A stretch of 8,562 nt of DNA from Actinomycetes bacterium (GCA_021805305.1 JAJZFO010000104.1:1-8562); one strand, 5' to 3'. Positions 1-6,154 are shown, numbered from the stretch's first letter. Numbers and translations are program-made. Notes: generated from the sequence alone by a model not told the origin.

Positions 1-27
1 CTCTCGAGGGTCTAGGACGCGGGCGGG

Positions 28-33
28 TAGTCT
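28..33 (+). promoter_or_regulatory. Candidate -10 box of a leaderless promoter (TAGTCT)
   Basis: TAGTCT fits the TANNNT -10 pattern and ends 6 nt before the GTG at 40, so transcription would start at or within a base or two of the start codon. No Shine-Dalgarno sequence lies between them. The -35 region falls at the window edge and shows nothing recognisable. Four other starts in the window have the same arrangement, which raises confidence. Confidence 0.45.
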
Positions 34-39
34 CAGAGC

Positions 40-477
40 GTGACGCAACCAACATTCTCGCCCGTGTCGCGCAGTGGGGAAGTGCGTCCCACCGTGTCGA
101 CGGCCACGCCCGAGGTCGGTCGCGCCAAGAAGGCCGGCCTGCTGCGCCACGCACCGACGAGCCCGGGTAGCGGCACCAACGCCCCGGGCGAAGGATTCGC
201 CATGACCTTGGCCCAGCGCGAATGCGCGGACCTGCACGTGGCGGGCGTCGACCACCACGACCTGGTGGTGGGAGTGGCACTGGTGGCGGCCAAGCGAGCG
301 AGCCTGGCTGGTCGCGGGCCCACCGTCTACGACGTGCGCGTCGTGCTCGACCTGTTCGGATTGCGCACCCACGAGGGCGCGTCGATCGAAGGATTCGCCG
401 GTCTCGCCCATAGTTACGCGGCGCAGCGCCGCTTCGTGGACGCGGTCACCGAGGAACAACTCTTTTCCCAGCCCTAG
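40..477 (+). CDS. Uncharacterised 145-aa protein upstream of acyl-CoA dehydrogenase
   Basis: I do not recognise a family. Residues 1-50 are rich in Pro, Ser, Thr and Gly and look disordered. From about residue 55 to the end the protein looks like a compact alpha-helical domain with the acidic/His stretch VAGVDHHDLVVGVAL and an AAKRASLAGRGPTVYD segment. Third codon positions are mostly G or C throughout, which supports coding. Two starts compete: the GTG at 40, 6 nt after a -10-like TAGTCT (leaderless, 145 aa), and the ATG at 202, preceded by AAGGA at 191-195 (91 aa) and placed just where the folded part begins. I kept the long form because its N-terminal codons also look coding. The stop is 21 nt before the acyl-CoA dehydrogenase start, so the two are probably cotranscribed. 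No transmembrane segment or signal peptide is visible. Confidence 0.6.
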   Translation: MTQPTFSPVSRSGEVRPTVSTATPEVGRAKKAGLLRHAPTSPGSGTNAPGEGFAMTLAQRECADLHVAGVDHHDLVVGVALVAAKRASLAGRGPTVYDVRVVLDLFGLRTHEGASIEGFAGLAHSYAAQRRFVDAVTEEQLFSQP

Positions 478-498
478 CCGACTCAACGAGGAGCCCGC

Positions 499-1641
499 AT
501 GACGTTCGTATTGAATGAGGAACAGCGGGCTTTTCGCGATGTGCTCGCCTCGTTCGTGGACGAGCGCATCGCGCCGCACGCCGCGCGCTACGACCGCGAC
601 CAGGAGTTCCCCCAGGAGAGTTGGGACGCTTGCGTCGAGATGGACCTGCCCGCGCTGTGGGTGCCGACCGCGTACGGCGGGGCCGGCGCGGACATGGTGA
701 CCCAGGCGGTGGTGGCCGAAGAGTTGGCGCGCGGCTGCGCCTCGACGTCGGTCACCTGGCTGATCTCGAAATTGGGCATGCTGCCCGTCATGAACTTCGC
801 CTCGGAGGAACTCAAGTCGACGTATCTTCCCCGTATCGCGGCGGGAACGGCCCAGGCGAGCTACTGCCTCTCGGAGGCCGACGCCGGCTCCGACGTGGCG
901 GCAATGCGTTGTCGCGCCGAGCGCGATGGCGACGAGTACGTGCTCAACGGTTCGAAGTACTGGATCACCAACGCCGGCGTCTCGGACACCTACACGGTCT
1001 TCGCCAGCACTCAGCCCTCGGCCAAGAGTCACGGGATCACGTGTTTCCTGGTCGAGAAGGACTGGGGGGTCAAGGTCGCCAAGCACGAGGACAAATTGGG
1101 ACTTCGCGCCTCACCGACGGGCGAGGTGGTCTTTGACAACGTGCGGGTCCCGCTCTCGCACCGCATCGGCGAGGAGGGCGAGGGCTTTCGCATCGCGATG
1201 CACACGCTTGACCGCTCACGCCCGACGATCGGCGCCCAGGCGGTGGGCATCTCGCAGGCGGCGATCAACTACGCGGCCACTTACATGACCCAGCGCAAGG
1301 CCTTCGGCTCGACGATCTCGCAGTTGCAGGGCCTGCGCTTCATGATCGCTGACATGGCGATCCGTACGGAAGCGTCACGGGCGCTCGTCTACGCGGCCTG
1401 CGCCACCATTGACGCCGGCGACCCCGACCACCAACTCAACTACCTCGGCGCGGCGGCCAAGTCGTTCGCGTCCGACACCGCCATGAGCGTGACCACTGAC
1501 GCCGTTCAACTCCTCGGCGGTTACGGCTTCACCAAGGACTTCCCGGTCGAGCGATTCATGCGCGACGCCAAGATCACCCAGATCTACGAAGGGACCAACC
1601 AGGTCCAGCGAGTGGTCGTCGCAAAACACCTGTTGAAGTAG
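499..1641 (+). CDS. Acyl-CoA dehydrogenase (FadE25-like)
   Basis: An FAD-dependent flavoenzyme that makes the alpha,beta trans double bond in an acyl-CoA and passes electrons to electron-transfer flavoprotein, in the cytosol. Length (380 aa) is normal for short/medium/branched-chain members. The N-terminal helical domain is about residues 5-115. The middle beta domain contains the SYCLSEADAGSD signature (121-132) and the substrate/FAD loop WITNAG (155-160). The C-terminal helical domain carries RKAFG (266-270), QLLGGYGF (337-344) and RFMRDAKITQIYEGTNQVQR (352-371). The likely catalytic base is Glu364 in YEGTNQ. The TLDRSRPTIGAQAVGISQAA region (236-255) resembles mycobacterial FadE25. GAGGAG at 488-493 serves as ribosome-binding site 5 nt before ATG 499. 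The substrate chain cannot be set from sequence; isovaleryl- or other branched-chain CoA is equally possible. Confidence 0.95.
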   Translation: MTFVLNEEQRAFRDVLASFVDERIAPHAARYDRDQEFPQESWDACVEMDLPALWVPTAYGGAGADMVTQAVVAEELARGCASTSVTWLISKLGMLPVMNFASEELKSTYLPRIAAGTAQASYCLSEADAGSDVAAMRCRAERDGDEYVLNGSKYWITNAGVSDTYTVFASTQPSAKSHGITCFLVEKDWGVKVAKHEDKLGLRASPTGEVVFDNVRVPLSHRIGEEGEGFRIAMHTLDRSRPTIGAQAVGISQAAINYAATYMTQRKAFGSTISQLQGLRFMIADMAIRTEASRALVYAACATIDAGDPDHQLNYLGAAAKSFASDTAMSVTTDAVQLLGGYGFTKDFPVERFMRDAKITQIYEGTNQVQRVVVAKHLLK

Positions 1642-1779
1642 ATCACCGCGACGATGCGCGATGCGCTCCGACTCTGATTGGTCGGGGCACGTGACCGCGC
1701 CAGTGACGTTGTCGTGGCTGCCGTGGCGACGTGGGTTGTCGTCGGCGCGCGACGGGACAGGGATGCGCCTGCGCGATGT

Positions 1780-2073
1780 CTACGGCTCCTCGACGACCAA
1801 CCCGTCGAGGATGAACGCGGTGGCCTCGTTTCGTACGTCGAACGAGTCAGGCCACCGATCTCGCGCGATCACGAAACGCGAGGTGGTCATGCGCCGAAGG
1901 GGACAACCGTCTGCGACGAGCGACGCGCGGGTGACAAGCCGCCCGTCGTGGGGGTCATGGGCCACCCCGGGTGGGTCGAGCACCAGTCTTTGTCCAAGTC
2001 TCTCGGCGCTGACCTGAGGTCGCGGCGGCGCCGCCTCGACGCGCCGGTCGAGTACTCCTAGTGGAAAGGACAC
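1780..2073 (-). pseudogene. Coding-like open frame without a usable start; possible gene remnant
   Basis: This 432-nt gap (1642-2073) has no confident gene. The best coding signal is on the minus strand: the last 60 or so codons, ending at TAG 1780-1782, have roughly 80% or more G/C in the third position and read like a real protein tail (LVTRASLVADGCPLRRM, then VIARDRWPDSFDVRNEATAF). Codon bias fades toward the 5' end. The frame is closed by TGA at 2092-2094, inside the operator of the XRE gene, and the only far-upstream start is a GTG at 2073 without a ribosome-binding site, lying within that operator. That fits a C-terminal fragment whose 5' part was lost. The DGR..TRASLVADG.LRRM.TSR pattern loosely recalls C-terminal halves of TldD/PmbA-like proteins, but too weakly to name. 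It may also be a short intact gene starting at ATG 1893, or chance. Plus-strand frames here look less coding-like. Confidence 0.3.
1787..1811. repeat. Perfect 9-bp inverted repeat (hairpin), 7-nt loop
   Basis: TCCTCGACG at 1787-1795 and CGTCGAGGA at 1803-1811 are exact reverse complements around a 7-nt spacer. There is no T-tract on either side, so it is not a canonical intrinsic terminator. It lies 146 nt after the acyl-CoA dehydrogenase stop and overlaps the 3' end of the minus-strand remnant frame, where it could simply reflect codon choice. It may help to end transcription of the upstream operon, but that is inference. Confidence 0.35.
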
Positions 2074-2107
2074 TTGACAGTTGCACCACTGTCAAGTAAA
2101 CTTGTCA
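2072..2107 (+). promoter_or_regulatory. Likely autoregulatory operator: perfect 10-bp inverted repeat plus a third half-site
   Basis: ACTTGACAGT (2072-2081) and ACTGTCAAGT (2088-2097) form a perfect inverted repeat with a 6-nt spacer. A third, degenerate copy, ACTTGTCA (2100-2107), follows in the orientation of the first arm and leads directly into the GTG at 2109. The left arm contains the whole -35 box and the right arm touches the -10 box, so a bound dimer would block RNA polymerase. The site is directly upstream of a small XRE-type regulator, so autorepression is the natural reading. That the product of the next gene binds here is inference. Confidence 0.7.
2074..2102 (+). promoter_or_regulatory. 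Near-consensus sigma70-type promoter of the XRE cassette, leaderless
   Basis: TTGACA at 2074-2079 is a perfect -35 box. TAAACT at 2097-2102 is a good -10 box at the optimal 17-bp spacing. The -10 ends 6 nt before GTG 2109, so the mRNA should begin at or next to the start codon. This is the strongest promoter in the window by sequence and fully overlaps the operator, as expected for a strong but repressed promoter. Confidence 0.85.
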
Positions 2108-2108
2108 T

Positions 2109-2309
2109 GTGCGAAATCGGGTGCGCGAATTGCGTGAGGGTCTCCAGTTGTCCCAAGGGGATCTCGGGCAACGACTGGGCGTCTCTCGTCAGACCATCAA
2201 CTCGATCGAGAACGGTCGATATCTACCCTCATTGCCGCTCGCCCTGTCTCTCGCGCGTTGCTTCGCGACCACCGTCGAGGACATCTTCACTCAAGAGGAG
2301 GAGAAATGA
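2109..2309 (+). CDS. Small XRE-family (HTH_3) transcriptional regulator
   Basis: A 66-aa single-domain DNA-binding protein with a Cro/C1-type helix-turn-helix. Residues 13-38 (LSQGDLGQRLGV then SRQTINSIENGR) hold the two HTH helices, and residues 39-61 (YLPSLPLALSLARCFATTVEDIF) complete the five-helix fold. It belongs to the short group that is often paired with a small membrane protein, as here. The GTG at 2109 is chosen because it lies 6 nt after the -10 box and gives the full N-terminal helix RNRVRELREGL; the overlapping ATG at 2107 is out of frame. There is no Shine-Dalgarno, consistent with leaderless translation. It probably represses its own promoter through the inverted repeat just upstream. 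Its stop overlaps the next start by ATGA, indicating translational coupling. The signal it responds to is unknown. Confidence 0.9.
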   Translation: MRNRVRELREGLQLSQGDLGQRLGVSRQTINSIENGRYLPSLPLALSLARCFATTVEDIFTQEEEK

Positions 2310-2701
2310 AGACCACACACCGACCAGCCCGACGTGCCCTGAGCTCGCTCGTCCTCGCCACGGGTGGACTCGCGTTGTCCGCGGCGATATGGATTGGGGG
2401 GAGTCACGGCTGGGCCTGGGGTTCTCTGGCCTTCTACGCCGTGGCCTCAATGGTCACGTATCGGTGGGCGGCGGGCCGTGGCGACGTCGCGGCAATCTTG
2501 AGTTCCGGTAGCGACGAACGCCAGCGCGGGATCGACCGCGACGCCACGGCGATCACCGGCCTCGCCGTCATACTGGTTGCCCTCGTGGGCGCCATCGTCG
2601 CGGTCGCGCGCACGGGCGACCCGGGTGCCTTCGGCGCCATCTGCTTCGTGGGCGGCGCCACCTACGCCGTTTCCCTCGCGCTCTTGCAGCGACGACGATA
2701 G
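2306..2701 (+). CDS. Four-helix membrane protein, DUF2178-like, partner of the XRE regulator
   Basis: A 131-aa integral membrane protein. Hydrophobic segments are at about residues 12-30, 37-53, 82-102 and 106-127. The central cytoplasmic-type loop carries the GSDERQRGIDRDA motif (68-80), which matches the DERxxxI...A signature of the DUF2178-type membrane proteins commonly encoded next to small XRE regulators. The molecular function of the family is not established; a role in sensing or in an envelope stress response is only a guess. ATG 2306 overlaps the regulator's TGA (ATGA) and is preceded by a strong AGGAGGAG ribosome-binding site at 2296-2303, so the two genes form one translationally coupled unit. 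Longer in-frame starts upstream would lie inside the regulator gene and are not favoured. No obvious terminator follows. Confidence 0.8.
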   Translation: MKTTHRPARRALSSLVLATGGLALSAAIWIGGSHGWAWGSLAFYAVASMVTYRWAAGRGDVAAILSSGSDERQRGIDRDATAITGLAVILVALVGAIVAVARTGDPGAFGAICFVGGATYAVSLALLQRRR

Positions 2702-2970
2702 CCTCGCGCGCCGGGCGTGGCCTGGTCGGCCAATTCTCGAGGTGATCGCCCTCATCGGGGTATTGGCCGGGGATCGCGGTGTCGACGTTGTCCGCCCCCG
2801 GTCAGTCATCGGGACGCCGTGACCCGCCGCGACGCACACGGCCCGCCGCCGAACGATCGACGCATCGAGGCATCAGTACAGTAGATGAGGACGATTAGCG
2901 CACGCTGAGCGCCAAGAACCACCAGTGGCAACACGACAGCGTTGCTCGACACCTTCGAAGTAGGAATGCT
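2702..2970. other. 269-bp intergenic region before the PemK/MazF-like fusion gene
   Basis: No gene is supported here. Near its 5' end TGGCC (2718-2722) and GGCCA (2728-2732) could form a short 5-bp hairpin, too weak and lacking a T-run to call a terminator. TACAGT at 2877-2882 matches TANNNT and could be a -10 box for the downstream gene, giving an untranslated leader of about 80 nt, but no good -35 accompanies it. The region is otherwise featureless by eye. Confidence 0.3.
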
Positions 2971-3993
2971 ATGCCCCCGTTGACCGCCAGTCCCCACGAC
3001 GTCATGCGTCGAGCCATCGCGAAATTGGACACCGACGCCGTGTTACACGTCGTGGACGCCCTGCAACTCCAAGGGGCGAAATTGAGCGCGGTCGTGGCCG
3101 TGCCCCTTCGCTCACTGCAGAAGAAGCGTGATGTCTTGACGTTCGCGGGCGGTGCACCCATCGACGCCGTCGCGGGCTTGTTGGAGTTGTTGGCGATGGA
3201 GCCACTTGAGAAGGTGATCGAGGCCTTAGGGGAACACTCCGAGACGCCCACCTATGAGCAACTCTCAACGGCCATCGCGTCGTTGCGGGCGACGACGTTG
3301 AATGACGACCAGCTCGTCGCGGTGCTCGCCTTCGCGATCGGTAACGACTTTCCGGCGGCGGCGCACTGTCGTCGCATCCTGGGTGAGGACGACGCCCTGG
3401 CCTTGCCCGAGATCGAGATCACCATTGGTCAAGCCTCGCTCCTCAGCCCCAAGGTGGTCGATGAATCTGTGCGCGAGCAGCGCCGTCAACGCCGCGAGGA
3501 GGAGAAGGCTCGCAAACTCGCTCGTGCCGCGAAGGCCAAGGTCGACCGTGGTCATCCCCGGGTGAAGTCATCGAAGAAGTCGGTGTCGGTCGCCGCGCCT
3601 CGCGAAAGAGCGACGAACGGAACTCGCTCGCTCGAGGTGTCGCGCCGGGCGGCCATTCTTACTCCCGCCGAGTCGGCTCTCTATGATACGCGTCACGCAC
3701 TGGCGGGATGGGTGGTGACGACGCACGTCCCATTTGACAACGTGGATCCGGTGGCACCTGAACAGCAATCCAAGGTTCGACCCGCGGTCGTCGTGGCCGC
3801 GTCGGACGCGGGACTTCTCGTGCGCGGAATCTATTCAAACCCGTCGCCCACGCGCAGTGTCTTCGGCCCGTGGCGCCGACTCGGACTCGATCACGTGTCC
3901 TACGTTGACGTCACACGCAGCGCGGTCGAGCCTGACGCCGAGGTGAACAAGCTGGGTCTGTTGAACGACGAGGAGTGGAACTCGCTTCTTTAA
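2971..3993 (+). CDS. Helical-domain protein with C-terminal PemK/MazF-like domain
   Basis: A 340-aa soluble protein with three parts. Residues 1-160 are predicted helical and Leu/Ala/Val-rich, and I do not recognise them. Residues 160-210 are a strongly charged Arg/Lys/Glu linker (RQRREEEKARKLARAAKAK) that may be a single helix or contact nucleic acid. Residues 243-340 resemble the SH3-like barrel of PemK/MazF RNases: GWVVTTHVPF, then the family hallmark SKVRPAVVV (267-275, with Arg270 in the usual catalytic Arg-Pro), GLDHVSYVDV and the closing LGLLNDEEW. MazF toxins are normally about 110 aa and stand alone beside an antitoxin; here the domain is fused and no antitoxin gene adjoins it. AAGTAGGA (2958-2965) is the ribosome-binding site 5 nt before ATG 2971. 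It may be a toxin with a built-in control domain, or a non-toxic relative. Third codon positions look somewhat more relaxed than in the neighbours. Confidence 0.7.
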   Translation: MPPLTASPHDVMRRAIAKLDTDAVLHVVDALQLQGAKLSAVVAVPLRSLQKKRDVLTFAGGAPIDAVAGLLELLAMEPLEKVIEALGEHSETPTYEQLSTAIASLRATTLNDDQLVAVLAFAIGNDFPAAAHCRRILGEDDALALPEIEITIGQASLLSPKVVDESVREQRRQRREEEKARKLARAAKAKVDRGHPRVKSSKKSVSVAAPRERATNGTRSLEVSRRAAILTPAESALYDTRHALAGWVVTTHVPFDNVDPVAPEQQSKVRPAVVVAASDAGLLVRGIYSNPSPTRSVFGPWRRLGLDHVSYVDVTRSAVEPDAEVNKLGLLNDEEWNSLL

Positions 3994-4129
3994 GGGACGG
4001 CGACTGCCGACGGACCGCGCCCCGTCGTCGTCAGCCGGAGAGAGCGACACGGGACCCTCCGCGACGCCACCCATGTCGCACAGCGGGGTCTCGGGTCACG
4101 CGTCGCGCTCACCACGAACACCGTGATGT

Positions 4130-4175
4130 GCGTCCGCGTCCTGAGTCCCACGGTCAACGACGGACGCGAGCGTCC
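4130..4175. repeat. Overlapping GC-rich inverted repeats between convergent genes
   Basis: In the 262-bp gap between the convergent PemK/MazF-like gene and lgt, CGGACGC (4161-4167) can pair either with GCGTCCG upstream (4130-4136) or with GCGTCC downstream (4170-4175, as GGACGC/GCGTCC around a 2-nt centre). The two pairings are mutually exclusive. No T-run follows on either strand. It could contribute to bidirectional termination, but chance in GC-rich DNA is a serious alternative. I see no gene in the rest of 3994-4255. Confidence 0.25.
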
Positions 4176-4255
4176 CGCGTCAAGGGATGAATCACCATTC
4201 TCGCTGCGAAGGAGATACCCCTCGGGCACGAGGTCGCCGCGGCCCGAGACGTGGG

Positions 4256-5032
4256 TCAGCGCGTGATCGGCGTCTGATGGCCGTGTCGGCGTCGCACCCG
4301 CCAAAGCGTCACCACGCCGGCCATCGCGAGAGCGAGACCCGCCAATTGCACACCGATCGAACCCGAGTGCGATTCCTGGCCGAGCAGCCAGCGTTCGTCG
4401 AAGGAGCGCACGAGGCCCCAGATGATCATCGCGATCGCGCTGATCGACCCGATCGGTCGTGACGCCCACTTCGCTTCGATCCACAAGAGTACAAGCCACA
4501 AAGTGGCGTCCTCGGCCCCCTGGATGAGGGGCACCGGCACCCTCTTGCCGACCTGACCGCTGTAGTGCATGCCGATCCACGAGGACGTGACGTGCCCGCC
4601 CCCGTTCACCATGAATTGGGGCCCGAGGACGCGTCCCAGAGCCCAACCCGCGACCAGCGCAGGAAGAATCGCGTCGGTGAACGCCGCGAGTCGGGTGTCG
4701 GGCCACCAGCGTCGTTGCAGGTAGAGCCCCACCGGCACCGCGAGGGCGAGGCCCCCGAAACTCGAGATGCCCCCCTGCCACACCGCGATCCAGTGGGTGG
4801 GGTGACCGGAGTAGTAGGACCAGTTGGTGAAGATATTGGCGAGCCGCGCGCCCACCAGCCCCGACACCAGCAGCGCCCCGGTGTAGCGGGCGAAGGGCGC
4901 GGTGTTGATGCCGTCACGACGTAGTCGTCGCTCACAGTAGAGGTACGCGACGTACGCGGCGATCCCCAGACCCAGACCGTAGAGGTGAAAAACGACTGGA
5001 CCGAGATGGATGGAGGTGGGAACGCCCGACAT
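4256..5032 (-). CDS. lgt: Divergent Lgt-family protein (prolipoprotein diacylglyceryl transferase-like)
   Basis: Lgt transfers diacylglycerol from phosphatidylglycerol to the lipobox Cys of prolipoproteins at the inner membrane. This 258-aa protein has the family's length and roughly seven hydrophobic segments. It matches Lgt at GARLANIFTN (61-70), AVWQGGISSFGGL (83-95), GWALGRVLGPQF with NGGG (129-146) and WGLVRSFDERWLLG (205-218). Arg134 and Arg209 align with the two essential arginines of E. coli Lgt (R143, R239). However, the His of the usual HGG motif (E. coli H103) is Phe92 here, and GRxGNFxNG is replaced by GRVLGPQFMVNGGG. It may therefore be a diverged or paralogous member; the activity is not proven. 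The start ATG is 2 nt after the stop of the NlpC/P60 gene with no clear Shine-Dalgarno, so translation is probably coupled and the two share a transcript. Confidence 0.82.
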   Translation of the reverse strand: MSGVPTSIHLGPVVFHLYGLGLGIAAYVAYLYCERRLRRDGINTAPFARYTGALLVSGLVGARLANIFTNWSYYSGHPTHWIAVWQGGISSFGGLALAVPVGLYLQRRWWPDTRLAAFTDAILPALVAGWALGRVLGPQFMVNGGGHVTSSWIGMHYSGQVGKRVPVPLIQGAEDATLWLVLLWIEAKWASRPIGSISAIAMIIWGLVRSFDERWLLGQESHSGSIGVQLAGLALAMAGVVTLWRVRRRHGHQTPITR

Positions 5033-5034
5033 CG

Positions 5035-6147
5035 CTAGGCGCGCACGCGACCGATCCCCGCAAATCCGTAGCCCAAGCGAATGGGCGTGATATCGACCCG
5101 GTAACCCGTTTGTGGCGCTTCGATCATCATGCCGTTACCCACGTACATCGCCACGTGCTCGTCGCCGTTGTAGCCGTAGAACAAGAGGTCGCCGGGTTGG
5201 ATGTCACTCAAAGGGACGCGCACGGTGTCGTTGAACTGAGCTCCCGAATAGTGCGGGAGGGACACGCCCACCGCGTCGTACGCGAGCATCACCAATCCCG
5301 AGCAGTCGAGACAGCTCGGTGAGGCGCCGCCCCAGCAGTACCACGTCCCGAGGTATCTCTCGGCGGCCTGGACCGCGGCTTCACCCACGGAACTCGGTGG
5401 CGGCGTCGTTCCCACGGGGGGCGGCGTCGCCGTGGCGACGGTCACCGCCTTGGCCGAGGCCGCGTTGGCGGCGGCCTGGATGGCGTTGTAGTACGCCGAG
5501 ATCTGTCCCTCGACCTGTGAGCGGGCCTGCTCGATGTTGGCTTGCAGCGTCAGGTATTGACGGTAGGTGGCTTCCGCGGCGTTCTGCACGGCCAGGGCCT
5601 GGGCCTGCTCGGCGGTGAGGATCGAGCGCTCCTGGGTCAGCTCCACCCGACTGCTCTTGAGGCTGGCGATGATCGAACCGATGTTGCCTTCGGCGAGCTG
5701 GTTGTAGACGCTGGTCGCGCCCGAGTTGGCGGCGTTGGAGCTGAAGAGGGGGTTGCTGCTCGCGGCCGATCCATTGGTGACGTAGGCGAAGACGGCGTCG
5801 GCCTTGAGCTGCGCATTGTCCGACACCACCTTGCCCTGGATGCTGGCCACGATCGCTCTGGTGTTGGCGATGGTGTCGGTGATCTTGGCGTACTTGAGAT
5901 GCGCGAGGTCGAACTTCTGGCCGAGGTACTGCACCTGCGCTCCGACGCGCTGGATCTGCGCGTACAGGTCGGCCGCGCGGGCCTTCTCTTGAGCGACGCT
6001 CGTGGCGCTGGCGGGTTGCGAGAGGATCGTCACCGCACCCGCCGACAGCGACGCCGCCACCACAGCGGTGAGTATCCGGCGTGAGAATCGTGGCCTGCTC
6101 ACGAAGCCAGGCGTCGAGAAGTGCGCCAGGCGCCCGACGAAAGTCAC
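5035..6147 (-). CDS. Secreted NlpC/P60 peptidoglycan hydrolase, RipA-like
   Basis: A predicted cell-wall endopeptidase of 370 aa cutting peptide stems of peptidoglycan outside the membrane. Residues 1-48 form a long signal peptide: a basic N-region (RPRFSRR), a hydrophobic core (ILTAVVAASLSAGAVTIL) and a probable cleavage after PASA. Residues 50-235 are Ala/Gln/Ser-rich and look like a long coiled coil, as in PcsB- and RipA-type autoinhibitory stalks. A Pro/Thr linker (241-252) joins the C-terminal NlpC/P60 domain (256-370). The catalytic set is visible: Cys282 in DCSG, His331 in DEHVAMYVGNG and Glu343 in MIEAP, matching the Cys-His-Glu triad of RipA rather than Cys-His-His. The GTG at 6147 is taken as start because it lies 7 nt after a -10-like TAGCCT and yields a normal signal peptide. 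It is the first gene of an operon with the Lgt-like gene. Confidence 0.9.
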   Translation of the reverse strand: MTFVGRLAHFSTPGFVSRPRFSRRILTAVVAASLSAGAVTILSQPASATSVAQEKARAADLYAQIQRVGAQVQYLGQKFDLAHLKYAKITDTIANTRAIVASIQGKVVSDNAQLKADAVFAYVTNGSAASSNPLFSSNAANSGATSVYNQLAEGNIGSIIASLKSSRVELTQERSILTAEQAQALAVQNAAEATYRQYLTLQANIEQARSQVEGQISAYYNAIQAAANAASAKAVTVATATPPPVGTTPPPSSVGEAAVQAAERYLGTWYCWGGASPSCLDCSGLVMLAYDAVGVSLPHYSGAQFNDTVRVPLSDIQPGDLLFYGYNGDEHVAMYVGNGMMIEAPQTGYRVDITPIRLGYGFAGIGRVRA

Positions 6148-6154
6148 GAGGGCA

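Noticed and set aside
2024..2035. Self-complementary GGCGGCGCCGCC
   Set aside because: A simple GC palindrome with no loop and no partner sites; common by chance at this base composition.
1661..2061. Plus-strand open frames in the 1642-2071 gap (118 and 127 codons)
   Set aside because: One is Ser/Arg/Pro-rich as expected for an out-of-phase frame; the other shares codon boundaries with the minus-strand frame and has the weaker third-position G/C bias. Neither has a ribosome-binding site or a -10 box at its start.
2767..2802. CCGGGG...CCCCGG stem as a terminator after the DUF2178-like gene
   Set aside because: Only six pairs around a loop of over 20 nt, with no T-run; readily expected by chance in GC-rich DNA.
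2109..3993. XRE regulator, membrane protein and PemK/MazF-like gene as one toxin-antitoxin operon
   Set aside because: A 269-bp gap and a separate ribosome-binding site divide them, and the XRE/DUF2178-type pair is a known stand-alone cassette; nothing in the sequence links them functionally.
4187..4462. Possible small gene at the strong GAAGGAGA (4208-4215) on the plus strand
   Set aside because: No ATG, GTG or TTG lies at a suitable distance after the purine-rich site, and the open frame there is the antisense of lgt.
3990..4781. Long 263-codon minus-strand open frame overlapping lgt
   Set aside because: It is a shadow of the Lgt-like gene in another frame: its product is an Arg/Gly/His-rich string with no family signature, whereas the frame at 4256-5032 matches Lgt.
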